DNA of 53,826 nt from positions 1 to 53,826 of the forward strand of contig PWZL01000042.1 of NCBI GenBank assembly GCA_003567475.1, in the 5' to 3' direction. The notes under the pieces were generated by a model, which saw only the letters and a program-made list of their open reading frames with translations, had not been told where the DNA came from and made no database searches. This DNA is from Gammaproteobacteria bacterium (GTDB taxonomy: Bacteria; Pseudomonadota; Gammaproteobacteria; Steroidobacterales; PWYM01). This document shows, in pieces, positions 26,289 through 37,800 of the stretch (the first letter of the stretch is position 1; every line of letters starts with the position of its first letter). Both the position numbers and the translations under genes were made by a program.

Positions 26289-27661
26289 GCCTCCTGATTT
26301 CGGTCTTCGCGTTCCTGCTCGCCATTGGCGTGCTCGTGGCGGTGCACGAGTACGGACATTTCTGGGTGGCCCGCCGGCTTGGGTTCAAGGTCGAACGCTT
26401 CTCCATCGGTTTCGGTCGGCCGCTGGTCAGATGGCATGGGCGTGACGCCGACCGCACCGAATACTGGCTGTCGATGATCCCGCTGGGAGGCTACGTCAAG
26501 CTGCTCGACGAACGCGAGGGACCGATCGCCCCCGAAGACCAGGGGCGCGCCTTCACGCATCGGCCGGTGCCCCACCGCATAGCCGTTCTGCTGGCCGGCG
26601 CCGGGGCGAATTTCGCCTTCGCGGTGGTGGCCTTCGGGCTGATGTTCATGGTCGGTGTCCCCGGGGTGACGCCGGTGCTCGGTCCGGTGCCCGCGGAGTC
26701 GCTGGCTGGACGCGCCGGGCTGCAGGAGCGTGAGCAGATTCTCGAGGTCGGGGGGACGCGCACGCCCACCTGGGAAAGCGTCATGCTCGCCATGTACGAC
26801 GACATGCTGGCGGACGGAGTGATCCGGCTCAGGGTGGGCGCGGATCCCGAGTCACCCTCGCGGGTGGCGGAGATTCCGGTGGCTGGCCTCGAGTCGCAGC
26901 TCACGGAGCCCGGCGCGCTGCTGCCGGGTCTCGGGCTGGAACCATGGTCGCCTTCGGTGCCCGCTGTACTCGGCGCGCTGGTGTCCGGTGGCAGCGCCGC
27001 GCGTGCCGGCCTGCGCGAGGGTGACGAGATACTCGCCGCCGACGGTGAGCCCATTGCCGACTGGAGCGCCTGGGTCGGCTTCGTGCGCGGGCGTCCGGAT
27101 CAGCGGGTCGAGGTGGAGTTCCAGCGCGCCGGCGCGCGCGAGCGGGTCACGCTGGACATCGACAGCGTAGTGGCCGACGGTCAGGTGATCGGGCGAATCG
27201 GCGCCGAGATCAACCTTGACCGGGCGCGTGGACTCGCGGAGCATCTGCGCGCGGAGCAGCGTTACGGGCCGGTCGCGGCGCTTGCGCAGGGCTGGGTGCG
27301 GACCTGGGAGATGACCGGTCTGACACTGCGGATGCTCGGGCGGATGGTGACCGGAGACGTTTCGGTGCGTAACATCAGTGGCCCGATCAGTATCGGACAG
27401 TATGCAGGCTTCAGTCTGGTGCTTGGTTTGAGTTCTTTTCTGAACTTCCTGGCCATCATCAGTATCAGCCTCGGCATCCTCAACCTGCTGCCGATCCCGA
27501 TGCTGGACGGTGGGCAGATCATCTACCAACTCATCGAGTGGGTGAAGGGCAGCCCGCTCTCGGAACGCACGCTGATGATCTGCCAGCAGCTTGGCCTGGC
27601 CACGTTGCTGGTCATCATGAGTTTTGCGTTTTACAACGACATCACGAGGCTTCTGGGTTGA
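26285..27661 (+). CDS. rseP: site-2 intramembrane zinc metalloprotease RseP
   Basis: Cleaves anti-sigma-E RseA within the membrane after DegS. The protein is 458 residues. The first TM contains the zinc site HEYGH (H21, E22, H25), and a C-terminal TM has [11 protein letters not shown] with the third ligand Asp. Two PDZ domains lie between (around 115-190 and 205-290; [15 protein letters not shown] and [16 protein letters not shown]). The start is GTG 26285 overlapping the dxr stop as GTGA, which gives the hydrophobic N-terminus expected of the family. Next to bamA, as usual. Confidence 0.95.
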   Translation: MSLLISVFAFLLAIGVLVAVHEYGHFWVARRLGFKVERFSIGFGRPLVRWHGRDADRTEYWLSMIPLGGYVKLLDEREGPIAPEDQGRAFTHRPVPHRIAVLLAGAGANFAFAVVAFGLMFMVGVPGVTPVLGPVPAESLAGRAGLQEREQILEVGGTRTPTWESVMLAMYDDMLADGVIRLRVGADPESPSRVAEIPVAGLESQLTEPGALLPGLGLEPWSPSVPAVLGALVSGGSAARAGLREGDEILAADGEPIADWSAWVGFVRGRPDQRVEVEFQRAGARERVTLDIDSVVADGQVIGRIGAEINLDRARGLAEHLRAEQRYGPVAALAQGWVRTWEMTGLTLRMLGRMVTGDVSVRNISGPISIGQYAGFSLVLGLSSFLNFLAIISISLGILNLLPIPMLDGGQIIYQLIEWVKGSPLSERTLMICQQLGLATLLVIMSFAFYNDITRLLG

Positions 27662-27666
27662 TTCGA

Positions 27667-30069
27667 GTGAAAACACGACGCCGAAACGTTGCACTGGCTG
27701 CGGCCTGCGCGTTGGCCCTGAGCGCGCCGGTGGCGGCGTACGCCCAGCAGGGTGAGGATTTCACGGTGCGGAATTTCCGCGTCGAGGGCCTGCAGCGCAT
27801 CGCCGAGGGCACGGTCTACAACTATCTGCCGATCAACCTCGGCGATACGGTGGACGCCCGGCGGGCGCGTGAGGCGGTACGGGCGTTGTTTGCGACCGGC
27901 TTCTTTCGCGATGTCGAGCTCAGACGCGATGACGGGACGCTGATCATCGCGGTGCAGGAGCGTCCCTCGATTCAATCCTTCACCATCGAGGGCAACAAGG
28001 ACATCAAGACCGAGGATCTCATGCGCTCGCTCTCCGGGGTGGGGTTGCGCACGGGTCGCACCTTCGATCGGGCGATCCTCGATGAAGTCACCCAGTTCCT
28101 GACCGAACAGTACTTCAGTCGCGGCAAGTATGCGGTCGCTGTGGACACCACCGTCGAGGAGCTGCCTGATAATCAGGTGGCCATCGCCATCGACATCGTC
28201 GAGGGTGATCGCGCACGGATCCGTCAGATCAACATCGTAGGCAACACCACCTTCAGCGATCGCGAGCTCCGACGGCAGTTCGAACTCAACACGCCGCGGT
28301 GGGACTCCTGGTTTCGCCAGAACGACCGCTACGCCCGCGAGGCGCTGCAGGGCGATCTGGAGACGCTGCGCTCGTTCTACATGGACCGGGGCTACGCCGA
28401 CTTCGATATCGAATCGACCCAGGTGGCGATCTCCCCGGACAAAAAAGACATCTTCATCACCATCAACATTGATGAAGGCGACCGCTATACCATCTCCGAT
28501 GTGCGCCTGGCCGGGCAGCTGCCGGTCCCTGAAGAACGACTGAATGCACTGGTGCTGGTGCGACCGGGCCAGACCTTTTCGCAGCAGCTCCTGAACCAGA
28601 CCGCCGAGCTGATCGGCTTCAGCCTCGGCGCTGATGGGTACGCCTTCGCCGACATCAACCCGGTGCCGACGCTGGACCGCGAAACCCGCGAGGCGAGCGT
28701 TACCATCTACATCGAGCCGCGCAATCGGGTGTATGTCCGGCGAATCAATTTCCGCGGTACCGACCGGGTCAACGACGACGTCTTCCGGCGTGAGATGCGC
28801 CAGTTCGAGGGTGCGTATCTGTCGAACGTGCAGGTTGAACGCTCGAAGACCCGAATCCAGCGGCTGCCGTACATCGACAGCGTGGACGTCGACACCATCC
28901 CCGTGGCCGGGACGCCCGACCAGGTGGATCTGGACGTCGATATCGAGTACGGGCTGCCGGGACAATTTGGCGGAGGCCTGGGCTACTCGGCCAGCCAGCG
29001 GCTGATTCTCTCGGGCAATTTCGTACACAGCAATTTCCGCGGCACGGGGCAACGGGTCGCGGCCGAGATTCAGAGCGGGCGTTTCAGCGACGTCTACAGC
29101 CTCTCGCACACCGATCCCTACACCAACATCGATGGCGTCAGCCGCACGATCTCGATGTCCTACCGCGACATCGTGCAGTTCGTCTCCCAGGCGTCGGATT
29201 TCTCGACCAAGCAGCTCAGTACCGGGCTGGAATACGCGTATCCGATCACCGAGTTCCAGTCGCTGCGGGTGGGACTCAACTGGCAGCGTGCCGAATTGCT
29301 GGTGGATAACTTCAGCACGGTTCAGGCGCAGAACTGGGTGCGCAACAACGGCAGGCCCTTCGAGACGCCACTGAACGAGCAGCGCTCCGTGCTCGGCACC
29401 AAATTCGACGCCTACGAACTGGTGGCCGGCTGGGTGTTCGACAGCCGCAACCGGGCGTTGTTTGCCGACCGGGGCGCACGCCATCGGGTGAGCCTGGGGT
29501 ATACCGTACCTGGCAGTGACGTCGAATACTTCTCGCTGAACTATGCCGGAACCCAATACGTCCGTCCCTGGCGCAATCTGACGCTGCGGTTCAACCTGGA
29601 TCTCGGTTATGCCGAGGCGTTGGGCGACACGACCGCCATTCCGCCGTTCCGGAATTTCTTCGCGGGCGGGCCCGGCAGTATTCGCGGCTTCCGCGAGAGC
29701 CGCCTCGGACCGATCGACAGTTTCGGCAATCCCTACGGCGGCAATCTGCTCGTCGCCGGGCAGGCGGAGGTGGTGCTGCCGATACCCCAGGCCTGGCGTA
29801 ACCGTGCCCGTTTCGTGCTGTTCTACGACATCGGTAACGTGTTCTCGACCGGCGGTGTCGAGTTCTTCGACCAGCTCGGTGACCCGATAGAATATCGATT
29901 TGAATTCAACGACCTGCGTCAATCCGTGGGGGTCGGCGCAGAGTGGCTGGCCCCGCTTGGCATCTTCCGGTTCAGTTATGGTATTCCGCTCAACGCCGCT
30001 GAAGGCGATGACCGGCGGTTCCCTGATCAGACCGAGCGTTTCCAATTCACCATCGGCTCGGCATTTTGA
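27667..30069 (+). CDS. bamA: outer membrane protein assembly factor BamA
   Basis: The essential Omp85 insertase of the BAM complex. The protein is 800 residues. The signal peptide ends at about AYA-26. Five POTRA domains run to about 425 (first: FTVRNFRVEGLQRIAEGTVYN). The 16-strand barrel follows, with the lid-lock IRGFRESRLGP, and the chain ends in a C-terminal Phe, the BAM targeting signal. The start is set at GTG 27667, 5 nt after the rseP stop, because it opens directly with a basic n-region (KTRRRN) and hydrophobic core; a TTG at 27658 is possible. Confidence 0.96.
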   Translation: MKTRRRNVALAAACALALSAPVAAYAQQGEDFTVRNFRVEGLQRIAEGTVYNYLPINLGDTVDARRAREAVRALFATGFFRDVELRRDDGTLIIAVQERPSIQSFTIEGNKDIKTEDLMRSLSGVGLRTGRTFDRAILDEVTQFLTEQYFSRGKYAVAVDTTVEELPDNQVAIAIDIVEGDRARIRQINIVGNTTFSDRELRRQFELNTPRWDSWFRQNDRYAREALQGDLETLRSFYMDRGYADFDIESTQVAISPDKKDIFITINIDEGDRYTISDVRLAGQLPVPEERLNALVLVRPGQTFSQQLLNQTAELIGFSLGADGYAFADINPVPTLDRETREASVTIYIEPRNRVYVRRINFRGTDRVNDDVFRREMRQFEGAYLSNVQVERSKTRIQRLPYIDSVDVDTIPVAGTPDQVDLDVDIEYGLPGQFGGGLGYSASQRLILSGNFVHSNFRGTGQRVAAEIQSGRFSDVYSLSHTDPYTNIDGVSRTISMSYRDIVQFVSQASDFSTKQLSTGLEYAYPITEFQSLRVGLNWQRAELLVDNFSTVQAQNWVRNNGRPFETPLNEQRSVLGTKFDAYELVAGWVFDSRNRALFADRGARHRVSLGYTVPGSDVEYFSLNYAGTQYVRPWRNLTLRFNLDLGYAEALGDTTAIPPFRNFFAGGPGSIRGFRESRLGPIDSFGNPYGGNLLVAGQAEVVLPIPQAWRNRARFVLFYDIGNVFSTGGVEFFDQLGDPIEYRFEFNDLRQSVGVGAEWLAPLGIFRFSYGIPLNAAEGDDRRFPDQTERFQFTIGSAF

Positions 30070-30080
30070 GGTTTGGAGTT

Positions 30081-30617
30081 ATGACATCTGCAAGCAAGTT
30101 TTCCCTGACCACGCTGCTCGCCACTGCCGTTCTGGCGCTCGCCCTGCCGGGACAGGCGCAGGCACAGCTGAAGATCGGTGTGGTGAATCTCGCCGCGCTG
30201 CTCGATCAGTCACCGCAGGCGCAGGCGGTGGTCGAGTCACTGCAGGACGAGTTCGGGCCGCGTCAGCGCGACCTGGTCTCCCGCGCCAACGAGCTGCGTG
30301 AGCTCGAGGAGCGCTTCGAACGCGACGAGGCGGTCATGGGCGATCAGCAACGCCGCGACATGGAACGCCAGCTGCGCGATACCCAACGGGACCTCGCCCG
30401 CCGGCAGAACGAGCTGGTCGAAGATTTCAATCTGCGACGTAACGAGGAACTCGGGGCCCTGCAGCGTTCGCTGGTTCGCGAGATCCAGGATTACGCCCGG
30501 CGCGAGAATTTCGACATGATCGTTGCCGAGGGTGTGATCTACGCGAGCTCCGGCATGGATATCACGCCGCGGATCCTGGAGACACTGCAGACGAACTTCC
30601 GCACTTCCGGGCGCTGA
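30081..30617 (+). CDS. skp: periplasmic chaperone Skp/OmpH
   Basis: A trimeric periplasmic holdase for unfolded outer-membrane proteins. The protein is 178 residues: signal peptide to about AQA-28, a short beta segment LKIGVVNLAALLDQSPQAQ, then a long charged coiled coil (about 60-140) forming the tentacles. GIDITPRILE-like GMDITPRILETL near the end is typical. ATG 30081 has GGAG immediately upstream; the earlier TTG overlapping the bamA stop would add residues before the signal peptide. Between bamA and lpxD, as expected. Confidence 0.95.
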   Translation: MTSASKFSLTTLLATAVLALALPGQAQAQLKIGVVNLAALLDQSPQAQAVVESLQDEFGPRQRDLVSRANELRELEERFERDEAVMGDQQRRDMERQLRDTQRDLARRQNELVEDFNLRRNEELGALQRSLVREIQDYARRENFDMIVAEGVIYASSGMDITPRILETLQTNFRTSGR

Positions 30618-30630
30618 GCGCAGTCCCGGG

Positions 30631-31713
30631 ATGAACGCGGAGGCCGGCGCCGGGACGGGCCACGGACTGACGCTGGGTGAGCTCGCGGTGCATCTGGGCT
30701 GCGAGCTCGACGGCGACCCGGACGCGCGCGTCACTGGCGTGGCGACCCTCCAGCATGCGGTGGCCGGACAGCTGAGCTTCCTGGCCAACCGTGCCTATCG
30801 ACAGGCTCTGGGGCAGACCTCAGCGACCGCCGTGGTCCTCGCGCCTGAAGATGCCGGTGAGTGTCCGTCGGCGGCGCTGATTCATCCCAACCCCTACGCG
30901 GCTTATGCCCGGGCCGCCGCGCTGCTGCACCCACCGCCTGGCGTCGAGCCCGGGGTGCATCCGAGTGCGGTGGTGTCTGCCGCGGCGGAGATCCACCCGG
31001 CGGCTAGCATCGGCCCGCATGTCACGGTCGAGGCGGGGGCCCGCATCGGCGCAGGCGTGCGGCTCGGGCCGGGCTGTGTGGTGATGCGCGACAGCGTCAT
31101 CGGCGCCGGTTCGACGCTGGTGGCACGGGTGAGCGTCGGTCCGGGTGTGCGCGTGGGCGACCGCTGTCTGCTCCATCCCGGCGTGGTCCTCGGCGCCGAT
31201 GGCTTTGGCATCGCTCAGGACGCCGGGCGGTGGCTCAAGGTGCCGCAGATCGGTGGTGTGGTGATCGGTGATGATGTGGAGATCGGCGCCAACACCACCA
31301 TCGACCGGGGCGCGATCGGCGACACCGTGATCGAGGAGGGCGTCAAACTGGACAACCAGATTCAGGTGGCCCACAACGTGCGTATTGGCGCACATACAGC
31401 CATCGCCGCCATGGTCGGCATCGCGGGCAGCACACGGATCGGCAGCCACTGCATGATCGCCGGCCAGGCCGGGATCGGCGGTCATCTCGAGATCTGCGAT
31501 CGGGTGGTGCTGATGGGCCGCGCCATGGTGACCAATTCCATTTCCGAACCGGGCATGTACGGTAGCGGCATTCCGGTGGAGGAGGTGCGCGAGTGGCGCC
31601 GCGGGGTCGCGCGGTATCGCCAGCTCGCGAAAACCGGTGAACGCCTGCGTCGCCTGGAGCGGCGCGTCGACAAGTTGACCGGCCAGGGGCCGGGTGGGGA
31701 CTCCGATGACTGA
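30631..31713 (+). CDS. lpxD: UDP-3-O-(3-hydroxyacyl)glucosamine N-acyltransferase
   Basis: The third step of lipid A synthesis. The protein is 360 residues, slightly longer than usual because of an N-terminal stretch of about 10 residues. The N-terminal uridine-binding domain (ATLQHAVAGQLSFLANRAY) precedes hexapeptide repeats from about 105 to 300. His248 in QVAHNVRIG is the catalytic base. The C-terminal helix binds acyl-carrier protein. It overlaps fabZ by 8 nt. Confidence 0.95.
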   Translation: MNAEAGAGTGHGLTLGELAVHLGCELDGDPDARVTGVATLQHAVAGQLSFLANRAYRQALGQTSATAVVLAPEDAGECPSAALIHPNPYAAYARAAALLHPPPGVEPGVHPSAVVSAAAEIHPAASIGPHVTVEAGARIGAGVRLGPGCVVMRDSVIGAGSTLVARVSVGPGVRVGDRCLLHPGVVLGADGFGIAQDAGRWLKVPQIGGVVIGDDVEIGANTTIDRGAIGDTVIEEGVKLDNQIQVAHNVRIGAHTAIAAMVGIAGSTRIGSHCMIAGQAGIGGHLEICDRVVLMGRAMVTNSISEPGMYGSGIPVEEVREWRRGVARYRQLAKTGERLRRLERRVDKLTGQGPGGDSDD

Positions 31714-32158
31714 CCAGACCTACATGGATATCGAGGGCATCCTCAAGCAGATGCCGCACCGGTATCCGTTTCTACTGCTCGACCGGGTGCTCGAGTGCGA
31801 GCCGGGCAGCCACATTCGCGCGCTCAAGAATGTCACCGTCAACGAGCCGTTCTTTCCCGGTCATTTCCCCGGGAATCCGGTCATGCCCGGGGTGCTGATC
31901 ATCGAGGCCCTGGCGCAGGCCACGGGGATTCTGGCCTACGCCACGGTGCAGCGCACGGCGGCCGATGAGGTGTATTACCTGGGGGGCGTCGACGGGGTCC
32001 GCTTCAAACGCCCGGTCGTGCCGGGCGACCAGCTGATCCTGCACGGCCGACTCGAGCGGCAGATGCGCGGCGTGTGGCGGTTTTCCACGCATGCCGAAGT
32101 CGACGGTCAGCTGGTGGCCAAGGCGGAACTGCTGGCGGCTCGCGGGAGGCAGGGATGA
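31706..32158 (+). CDS. fabZ: 3-hydroxyacyl-ACP dehydratase
   Basis: Dehydrates 3-hydroxyacyl-ACP in fatty acid elongation and competes with LpxA/LpxD for the same substrate, which explains its place in the operon. The protein is 150 residues. A hot-dog fold with catalytic His53 (PGHFPG) and Glu67 (IIEALAQ). ATG 31706 with GGGG about 6 nt upstream gives the normal N-terminus MTDQTYMDIEGIL; a GTG at 31694 would add four residues. Confidence 0.96.
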   Translation: MTDQTYMDIEGILKQMPHRYPFLLLDRVLECEPGSHIRALKNVTVNEPFFPGHFPGNPVMPGVLIIEALAQATGILAYATVQRTAADEVYYLGGVDGVRFKRPVVPGDQLILHGRLERQMRGVWRFSTHAEVDGQLVAKAELLAARGRQG

Positions 32159-32925
32159 TCGACCCGCGGGCCATCGTCTCGCCCGGCGCCCGGCTGCACG
32201 AGTCGGTGGCCGTGGGGCCATTCTCCATCATCGACGAGGATGTCGAGATCGGTGCCGGCACGGTGGTCGGTCCCCATGTGGTGATCCGGGGGCCGACGGT
32301 GATCGGCGAGGAGAACCGGATCTTCCAATTCGCCTCGCTCGGGGAGGCGCCGCAGGATAAAAAATACGCCGGTGAACCGACCCGGCTGGTGCTCGGCGAC
32401 CGCAATACCATCCGCGAGTTTGTGACGATCAACCGGGGTACGGTGCAGGATCGCGGCGAGACCACCATCGGCGACGACAACTGGATCATGGCTTATGTGC
32501 ACATCGCTCACGACTGTGTGATTGGCAACCAGACAATTCTCGCCAATGCCGTCACCCTGGCAGGGCATGTGGTGGTGGATGACTGGGCGATTCTTGGCGG
32601 ATTCTCCGGTGCGCATCAGTTCTGTCACATCGGTGCTCATGCCTTCCTCGGCATGCAGGTGGCCGCAGCGCGTGATGTCCCGGCCTACCTGATCGTGACC
32701 GGTAATCCCCCGGAGCCTCGTGGTGTGAACCAGGAGGGCTTGCGCCGGCGCGGCTTTGATGCCACCCAGATCCGCAATATTCGTGAAGCCTACAAAGTGG
32801 TCTACCGCCAGCAGTTGCGTCTCGAAGAGGCGCTCGCCGAGCTGGAGCGCCGGTTGCCGGAGCAGCCTGAACTCGGGCTGTTCGTCGACTCGCTGAAGCG
32901 CAGCGAGCGCGGCATCCTGCGCTGA
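32155..32925 (+). CDS. lpxA: UDP-N-acetylglucosamine acyltransferase
   Basis: The first step of lipid A synthesis: acyl transfer from hydroxyacyl-ACP to the 3-OH of UDP-GlcNAc. The protein is 256 residues. Left-handed beta-helix repeats fill the N-terminal two thirds; the catalytic His119 is in HIAHDCVIGN, and GGFSGAHQFCHIG is the conserved follow-on. The C-terminal helical domain has NIREAYKVVYRQ. ATGA overlap with fabZ; AGGCAGGG is the ribosome site. Confidence 0.96.
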   Translation: MIDPRAIVSPGARLHESVAVGPFSIIDEDVEIGAGTVVGPHVVIRGPTVIGEENRIFQFASLGEAPQDKKYAGEPTRLVLGDRNTIREFVTINRGTVQDRGETTIGDDNWIMAYVHIAHDCVIGNQTILANAVTLAGHVVVDDWAILGGFSGAHQFCHIGAHAFLGMQVAAARDVPAYLIVTGNPPEPRGVNQEGLRRRGFDATQIRNIREAYKVVYRQQLRLEEALAELERRLPEQPELGLFVDSLKRSERGILR

Positions 32926-32947
32926 TGTCGGTGGGTCTCGGGCGAGC

Positions 32948-34147
32948 GTGAACTCGCCATCGTTGCCGGGGGCTGCCGGGCTGACCGTCGCGCTGGTCGC
33001 GGGTGAGGCCTCTGGCGACCAGCTCGGTGCCGGCTTGATTCGCGAGCTCAGGCGCCAGCTGCCTGGGGTGCGCTGCGTCGGGATCGCGGGCCCCGCCATG
33101 CAGGCGGCCGGCTGCGAGGCCTGGTGGGAGGCCGACGAGCTGGCCGTGATGGGCCTGTTCGAGATCGTGCGTGACCTGCCGCGCCTGCTGCGCCTGCGAC
33201 GCGCGCTGATCGCCCGGCTGCTGGAGGCACGCCCTGCGGTCTTCATCGGCATCGATGCCCCGGATTTCAACCTCGGCGTCGAGAAGACCGTGCGCGCCGC
33301 GGGCATCACCACGGTCCATTACGTGAGCCCCAGCGTCTGGGCCTGGCGCGAAGGTCGGATCCGCACCATCCGCAAGGCCGTCGACCGCATGCTCTGCGTG
33401 CTGCCGTTCGAGGAGGCGTTCTACGCCCGTCATGGCGTCGAGGCGCGGTTTGTGGGGCATCCCCTGGCCGATGAACTGGCGCCCGGTGGCGACGCGGCGG
33501 CCGCACGGCGCGAACTCGGTCTGCCGCCCGAGGGGCCGGTGCTGGCGATCCTGCCGGGCAGCCGCCGTGGCGAGATCGAGCGGATGGGCGGGCCGTTCGC
33601 CGAGACGGTGGCCTGGCTCGCCGCCCGCCTGCCGGCGCTGACCTGCGTGATTCCGGTGGCCCGGCCGGCGCTGATGGCGCCCCTGCGTGCGGCGCTGGCC
33701 GCGGCTGGCGTCGACCCGGGCCGGTGTCTGCTGCTCGAGGGTCAGGCCCGCCGGGCGCTCGTGGCCGCCGATGCGGCGCTGGTCACTTCCGGCACGGCCA
33801 CCCTGGAAAGTGCGTTGCTGGGCTGCCCGCTGGTGGCGGCGTACCGCGCCTCGCCCCTGTCCCTGGCGCTGGTGCGTGGGCTGCGCCTGATCCGCATCCG
33901 CCACTTCGCGCTGCCCAATCTGTTGACACCGACCCCGGTGGTGCCGGAGTTTTTGCAGGCCGAAGTCACCGCTGCACGGCTCGGGCCCACCCTCGAGTCC
34001 CTGCTCACCGACCCGGCGGCCCGGGCAACGCAGCAGGAGGAGTTTGGTAAACTTCACGGGCTGCTCCGCTGCGATGCCAGCCGCAGCGCGGCCGAGGCGG
34101 TCGCCTCCCTGCTGTCACCAGGATCCCGAGCCCCGAATGAGCCCTGA
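32948..34147 (+). CDS. lpxB: lipid-A-disaccharide synthase
   Basis: A GT19 glycosyltransferase joining UDP-diacylglucosamine and lipid X, peripheral at the inner membrane. The protein is 399 residues. [14 protein letters not shown] at the N-terminus, [23 protein letters not shown] and LPGSRRGEI are the signature blocks; [14 protein letters not shown] is the UDP-binding region. The start is GTG 32948, 22 nt after lpxA, with a poor ribosome site. Overlaps rnhB by 11 nt. Confidence 0.94.
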   Translation: MNSPSLPGAAGLTVALVAGEASGDQLGAGLIRELRRQLPGVRCVGIAGPAMQAAGCEAWWEADELAVMGLFEIVRDLPRLLRLRRALIARLLEARPAVFIGIDAPDFNLGVEKTVRAAGITTVHYVSPSVWAWREGRIRTIRKAVDRMLCVLPFEEAFYARHGVEARFVGHPLADELAPGGDAAAARRELGLPPEGPVLAILPGSRRGEIERMGGPFAETVAWLAARLPALTCVIPVARPALMAPLRAALAAAGVDPGRCLLLEGQARRALVAADAALVTSGTATLESALLGCPLVAAYRASPLSLALVRGLRLIRIRHFALPNLLTPTPVVPEFLQAEVTAARLGPTLESLLTDPAARATQQEEFGKLHGLLRCDASRSAAEAVASLLSPGSRAPNEP

Positions 34148-34802
34148 TTCGCATCCCGACTCCCGCCAGCGTCCATCGGTCGCTGGCCGGACGGGAGCGA
34201 AACCAGGGGCCGCCCGCTGGGTCGCGGGGATCGACGAAGTCGGTCGTGGGCCCCTCGCCGGCCCCGTGGTGGCGGCGGCCGTCGTGCTGCACCCGGCCCG
34301 GCCGATCGAGGGGCTGGGGGACTCCAAGCGGCTGACGCCAGGCCGGCGCGAGGCGTTGGCGGTGCAGATCCGTGAGCGCGCGGCAGCCTGGGCGCTGGCC
34401 TGGGCAGACCCGGGTGAGATCGACCGGCTGAACATCCTCGGGGCCACTCTGCTGGCGATGAGCCGGGCGGTGCTGGGCCTGACCCTCACCCCGGCCGAGC
34501 TGCGCGTCGACGGCCAGCACGCGCCGCGCGTGCCTGGGTTCACCGGTGCGGTGCGCTGCCTGATCGGCGGCGACGGGCTGGACCCGGCGATCGGGGCCGC
34601 CTCGATCCTGGCCAAGGTATACCGCGACGGGCTCATGTGCGGACTCGATGACCAGTATCCCGGCTACGGGTTTGCCGCCCACAAGGGCTACCCGACCGCT
34701 GCGCACCGCGCGGCCCTCGCCGCCCTGGGGCCATGTCCGTCGCACCGCCTGAGTTTCGCCCCGGTACGGGCGGCGTTGCAGGCCCGGGAGGCGGCGCCGT
34801 GA
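34137..34802 (+). CDS. rnhB: ribonuclease HII
   Basis: Removes ribonucleotides from DNA. The protein is 221 residues including an N-terminal addition of about 28 polar residues. The catalytic D33-E34 ([14 protein letters not shown]) and the block [20 protein letters not shown] carry the acidic residues; HKGYPT completes the family pattern. Between lpxB and dnaE, as in E. coli. The stop overlaps the dnaE start (GTGA). Confidence 0.95.
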   Translation: MSPDSHPDSRQRPSVAGRTGAKPGAARWVAGIDEVGRGPLAGPVVAAAVVLHPARPIEGLGDSKRLTPGRREALAVQIRERAAAWALAWADPGEIDRLNILGATLLAMSRAVLGLTLTPAELRVDGQHAPRVPGFTGAVRCLIGGDGLDPAIGAASILAKVYRDGLMCGLDDQYPGYGFAAHKGYPTAAHRAALAALGPCPSHRLSFAPVRAALQAREAAP

Positions 34803-37800
34803 CCGTGCCGTTCGTCCACCTGCGGGTCCACACCGAATACTCGCTGATCGACAGCGTGGTTCGGATCAAGCCGCTGATGCGTGCCTGTGCGGCCGCCGGG
34901 ATGCCGGCCGTCGCCCTCACCGACGAGGGCAACCTCTTCGCCATGGTGAAGTTCTTCCGCGCCGCGCAGCAGGCGGGCATCAAGCCGATCATCGGCGCAG
35001 ACCTGCGTCTCGGCAGCAGCGACCCCGCGGAAAAACCGGCGCGCCTGACGCTGCTTTGCCAGGATTTTGCCGGCTACCGCAATCTCTCCCGACTGATCAG
35101 CCGCGGCTATCAGGACAACCAGGTCCGGGGACTGCCGCGGGTGGATCCGGCGTGGCTCGATGCGGACAGCGTACGGGGGCTGATTGCGTTGTCTGGCGGG
35201 CGCGAGGGCGACGTCGGCCGGGCACTGATCTCCGGGCGAATGGATGAGGCGCGCGCCCGGCTGGCGCACTGGGGAGGGTTGTTCGGCGACCGCTATTACC
35301 TCGAGCTCTGTCGCAGCGGCCGCCCGGACGAGGAGCTGCACGTGGCCGAGGCCGTGCGCCTGGCGGCGGAGACTGGCGTGCCCGTGGTGGCGACCAATGA
35401 TGTGCGTTTCCTGGCGCCTGAGGATTTCGAGGCCCACGAGGCCCGCGTGTGCATTACCGGCGGGCGCATCCTCACCGATGCCGGTCGCCCGCGCGACTAC
35501 AGCGAAGCTCAGTCGCTGAAATCGCCGGCAGAGATGGCTGCGCTGTTCACCGACCTGCCTGAGGCGTTGACCAACACCGTAGTGATCGCCCGGCGCTGCA
35601 ACCTGCAGCTGACGCTGGGACAGACCGTGCTGCCGGATTTCCCGATCCCCGAAGGCATGACCATCGATGGCTTTCTGGCCGAGGAATCCCGCCGCGGCCT
35701 GGCGGCGAGGCTGGCGCGCCACGGCGCGGTCGGTCCGCGCGAGGCCTATGATGCCCGGCTCGCGCGGGAGCTCGAAGTCATCTGCAGCATGGGCTTTCCC
35801 GGCTACTTTCTGATCGTCGCCGACTTCATCCGGTGGGCCAAGGATAACGGCATCCCGGTCGGCCCCGGCCGTGGCTCGGGCGCCGGTTCACTGGTGGCCT
35901 GGTGCCTGGGGATCACCGACCTCGATCCCCTGGCCCATGACCTGCTGTTCGAACGCTTTCTCAATCCCGAGCGCGTGTCGATGCCGGATTTCGACGTGGA
36001 CTTCTGCATGGAGGGCCGCGACCGGGTGATCGACTATGTCGCCAGCCGTTACGGCCGCGACCGCGTCTCCCAGATCATCACCTACGGCACCATGGCGGCA
36101 CGGGCTGTGGTGCGCGATGTCGGGCGTGTGCTCGGCATGGCCTACGGTCATGTCGATCGGATCGCCAAGATGATTCCCTTCGAAATCGGCATGACGCTGG
36201 AGAAGGCGCTGACGGATGCCGAGCTCAAGCGCCGCTACGATGAAGAAGAAGATGTGCGCGCGCTGATCGATCTCGCCCGGCGGCTGGAAGGTCTGGCGCG
36301 CAATGCCGGCAAGCATGCCGGGGGTGTGGTGATTGCGCCGGATCGTCTGACTGAATACACCCCACTGTATTGTGAAGAGGGCTCATCGAGCCCGGTGACG
36401 CAGTTCGACAAGGACGATGTGGAAGCGGTCGGTCTGGTGAAGTTCGACTTTCTGGGCCTTCGCACGCTCACGATCATCGACCGGGCCGTGGGCATCATCA
36501 ATGCCGGGCGGGCCTCGAGCGATGAACCGGTGCTTGCCATCGACGAACTGCCGATGGACGACGAGGCGACGTTTCGGCTGCTCAAGGCCTGCCACACCAC
36601 CGCGGTGTTCCAGTTGGAATCCCGCGGCATGAAGGACTTGATCAAACGGCTGCAACCGGACTGCTTTGAAGACATCGTCGCGCTGGTGGCGCTGTTCCGG
36701 CCGGGACCACTGCAGTCCGGAATGGTCGATGACTTCATCAATCGCAAGCATGGGCGCAATGCCGGGCCTATCGACTATCTCCACCCGCGGCTGGAGCCGG
36801 TGCTCAAGCCCACCTATGGCGTCATCCTCTATCAGGAGCAGGTGATGCAGATCGCCCAGGAGCTCGCCGGTTACTCGCTGGGCGGCGCCGATCTGCTCCG
36901 CCGGGCCATGGGCAAGAAAAAGCCGGAGGAAATGGCCAAGCAGCGCAGCGTGTTCATGGCCGGCGCGCGTGCGCAGGGGGTCGACGAAGCACAGGCCAGC
37001 TACATCTTCGATCTGATGGAGAAATTTGCCGGCTACGGGTTCAACAAGTCCCACTCGGCCGCCTACGCGCTGCTGTCCTACCAGACGGCCTGGTTGAAGG
37101 CGCATCACCCGGCGGCCTTCATGGCTGCGGTGATGTCTGCCGACATGGACAACACGGACAAGCTGGTCGTGTTGAAGGACGACGTCGAGCAGCTCGGCAT
37201 GACGCTGCTGCCACCGGAGGTCAACGCCTCGGAATATGGGTTCACTGTGGCCGGGCAGGGCGCCATCCGTTACGGTCTGGGGGCGATCAAGGGTCTGGGG
37301 CGCTCGGCGATCGAGGCCATCGTCGCCGAGCGTGAGGCCAGCGGGCCGTTCACCGGTCTGCACGCCTTCTGCCGGCGCGTGGATGTCCATCGACTCAATC
37401 GCCGTGCGATGGAAGCGCTGATCCGCGCCGGCGCGCTGGACGCGCTGGGCCCGAACCGGGCCAGCCTGATGGCGGCGCTGGAGCACGCGTTGCGCGCCGC
37501 TGAGCAGGACGAACGCTCGCGGGCCGCCGGCCAGGACGATCTGTTCGCCGCGGCCTGCCCGGAGGCCTCACCGGTGGCGGATGAGCCGCTGGCGGTGCTG
37601 CCCGAATGGCGGGAGCGCGATCGGCTGACCGCCGAGAAGGAGGCGCTGGGTCTGTACCTGACCGGCCATCCCTTCGAGCCTTATGCCGAGCACTGCCGGC
37701 ATTTCACCACTGCACCCCTGGCCGAACTCGGCGGGCCGGCGCCGGCCGCCGGTCAGCGTTTCCAGGCCCGACGCGACGTGGTGGCGGCCGGGCTGGTGGT

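Noticed and set aside
27631-30045. 804-codon open frame antisense to bamA
   Set aside because: It mirrors a clear BamA frame, has shadow-like composition rich in His, Gln and Arg with no recognisable domain, and GC-rich codon use keeps antisense frames free of stops.
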